The position numbers and the translations under genes were made by a program. Shown here piece after piece: positions 14,408 through 15,930 of a stretch of 15,930 bases of DNA. The stretch spans positions 1-15,930 of the forward strand of contig CAJGCU010000059.1 of the NCBI GenBank assembly GCA_904501945.1. Direction: 5' to 3'. Origin of the DNA: an uncultured Bacteroidaceae bacterium (GTDB lineage: Bacteria; Bacteroidota; Bacteroidia; Bacteroidales; Bacteroidaceae). Within the stretch, counting starts at the first letter, position 1, and each line of letters begins with the position of its first letter. The notes below the pieces were generated by a model. The model had not been told where the DNA came from, searched no databases, and worked only from the letters and a program-made list of their open reading frames with translations.

Positions 14408-15930
14408 ATGAAATTAAGATTGATTATGACAATGGCGGTCCTGTGGGTTGCCGTTGTGTGCATAGGCCAGAAGGCCGACCCTATGGTGGTCAGCACAACA
14501 TCTGGATTTGTGAAAGGCATTGACCAAGAAGGAACGATGGCATGGCTGGGCATTCCATACGCAAAAGTCGAGCGTTTCATGCCTCCTCTTCCTGTAGACA
14601 AATGGCAAGGCGTGAGAGCTTGCGACCACTGGGGGCCACAAGCTATGCAGCAGACCAATCGCGAGATGTCTGAAGAAGAAATGTCTGAGAAAAACTCATG
14701 CGTGCTCAACGTATGGACGACCGACCGAAAGGGCAAGAAGCCTGTGATGGTTTGGCTGCATGGCGGCGGCTTTGATTCGGGCACTTCGGCATGGGACCCA
14801 GGCATGGCACTTGCAAAAAAGGATGTAGTAGTGGTGGGCGTGAATCACCGACTAAACATCCTCGGCTTTTTAGACTTATCCACTTGTGGAGATGCCTACA
14901 AATATTCTGGCAACGTGGGCATGCTTGATGTGGTGGCTGCGTTGGAATGGGTGCGCGACAACATCAAGAAGTTTGGCGGCGACCCGAAGAACGTGACTAT
15001 CTTTGGCGAATCGGGCGGAGGTGGAAAAGTAGGCACGCTGCTCTGTATGCCATCGGCTAAGGGGCTGTTCCACAAGGCTATCGTCATGAGCGGCACCATT
15101 CTCAACGTGAACACGAAAGCCATGACGGAGGAACTAGGAGAAGCCGTACTGAAGGAACTGGGTATTGACAAGACTAACGTGGACAAAATCAAGGAGGTAC
15201 CCTACAAGGAACTCTACGCCGCAGGACAGCGTGCTATGGCTGCCAGCATTGGCACACGCCGTCCCGGCACTCCTATGATGTGGGGATTCGGTCCTACACC
15301 AGACGGGGAAGTACTGCTGCAACAGCCTTTCCAACCTGGATTTGCTGACATTTCAGCAAAAGTGCCCATTCTAATTGGAACAACATTCAACGAACTGCAG
15401 CGTCTGACATACGGCCGTCCTATGACACAAGAGGAGGCACGCACACAATTGGAACGCACATTTGGTGATGAGACTGACGCTTACATTAACGCTTTTTCCA
15501 AAGCTTATCCTGACCACACGCCTCAAGACCTAGTGAGCATTGACTGGCTTTTCCGCCCCAAAACCATCATCACTGCTGATGCGATTGGCGGCAAGCGCAA
15601 GGCTGACACCTATATGTATATGTTTACGTGGAGGTCGCCACAGAACGGAGGTTCGGTACATGGCGCAGAACTGAAATTCAGTTTCAATCGTCTGCACCAC
15701 CAGCACAGCGATGTACCTAACCCAACGGAAAAGGACTTCCGACTGGCTGACCTGATGAGCGATTCATGGGCGCAATTTGCCCACACAGGAAATCCGAACA
15801 CAGAAGGTCTTCCCAACTGGCAGCCCTACACTGCCGAAAATGGTGAAATGATGATTTTCGACTATGATTGCCGCATCCTGCACAACCCTGACCGCGAATT
15901 GGAAGAAATCATCGACAGGCACTGTTTCAA
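14408..15930 (+). CDS. Secreted type B carboxylesterase (3' end outside window)
   Basis: I translated an open frame of 507 codons plus two bases from ATG 14408 to the right edge without a stop. It encodes an alpha/beta-hydrolase of the carboxylesterase type B family, which hydrolyses carboxylic esters. Residues 1 to about 20 are a signal peptide (MKLRLIMTMAVLWVAVVCIG); the Cys at 18 lacks a proper lipobox, so export to the periplasm or beyond is more likely than lipidation. The oxyanion-hole motif HGGGF is at 118-122. The nucleophile is Ser202 in FGESGGGGK (199-207). The acid is probably Glu329 in GTTFNELQ, and the base His418 in VHGAELKFSF. Spacing and order fit the family. Most family members have 500-550 residues, so only a short C-terminal piece is missing. 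The natural substrate cannot be told; feruloyl, acetyl or xenobiotic esters are all possible. The gene is divergent from the secreted-protein gene and follows a repeat-rich region. Confidence 0.92.
   Translation, partial: MKLRLIMTMAVLWVAVVCIGQKADPMVVSTTSGFVKGIDQEGTMAWLGIPYAKVERFMPPLPVDKWQGVRACDHWGPQAMQQTNREMSEEEMSEKNSCVLNVWTTDRKGKKPVMVWLHGGGFDSGTSAWDPGMALAKKDVVVVGVNHRLNILGFLDLSTCGDAYKYSGNVGMLDVVAALEWVRDNIKKFGGDPKNVTIFGESGGGGKVGTLLCMPSAKGLFHKAIVMSGTILNVNTKAMTEELGEAVLKELGIDKTNVDKIKEVPYKELYAAGQRAMAASIGTRRPGTPMMWGFGPTPDGEVLLQQPFQPGFADISAKVPILIGTTFNELQRLTYGRPMTQEEARTQLERTFGDETDAYINAFSKAYPDHTPQDLVSIDWLFRPKTIITADAIGGKRKADTYMYMFTWRSPQNGGSVHGAELKFSFNRLHHQHSDVPNPTEKDFRLADLMSDSWAQFAHTGNPNTEGLPNWQPYTAENGEMMIFDYDCRILHNPDRELEEIIDRHCF

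Overview
The window looks like chromosomal DNA from a Bacteroidales bacterium, most likely Prevotella or a close relative. The reasons are Bacteroidota-type promoters (TTTG, 19-20 bp, TAnnTTTG), AT-rich leaders without clear Shine-Dalgarno sites, a TamB gene followed by a lipoprotein TamA-like gene (TamL), the Bacteroidales form of malate dehydrogenase (332 aa), and a secreted protein with a C-terminal IYDLTGRxV...GKKVMVK tail. No phage, transposase, CRISPR array, rRNA or tRNA gene was found. The genus is an inference.

Layout. Six complete genes and one gene cut by the left edge lie on the minus strand; one gene cut by the right edge lies on the plus strand. Reading in the direction of minus-strand transcription from about 13.5 kb: a secreted protein of unknown function (12330-13499) with its own promoter and a good rho-independent terminator; mdh (11077-12075) with its own promoter; then a compact set tamB (6477-10973), tamL (4108-6468) and a stand-alone PheRS B3/4-domain protein (3417-4082), with gaps of 8 and 25 nt. 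A 334-nt gap (3083 to 3416, ending in the leader of the next gene) holds an 80-bp near-perfect palindrome. Next comes an ABC pair: an ATPase (2171-3064) with a consensus promoter, and a permease joined to an M1-peptidase-like exported region (1-2106, continuing off the left edge). On the plus strand, a secreted type B carboxylesterase (14408 onward) runs off the right edge.

How the genes work together. TamB (inner-membrane anchored, spanning the periplasm) and TamL (outer-membrane lipoprotein beta-barrel) should form one envelope machine for outer-membrane protein assembly or lipid transport. The B3/4 protein, related to the editing domain of phenylalanyl-tRNA synthetase, appears to be co-transcribed with them. 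The ATPase and permease-peptidase should form one transporter. mdh is central metabolism. The secreted protein and the esterase are divergent, with about 0.9 kb between them.

The least explained DNA is non-coding: the 80-bp palindrome at 3281-3360, and two different arrays of short tandem units that are themselves palindromic (24 bp at 13746-13830; 23 bp at 14110-14201) in the divergent region. These are the best candidates for undescribed elements. The protein-coding genes do not by themselves suggest a new system, although the permease-peptidase fusion and the tamB-tamL-B3/4 linkage deserve attention.
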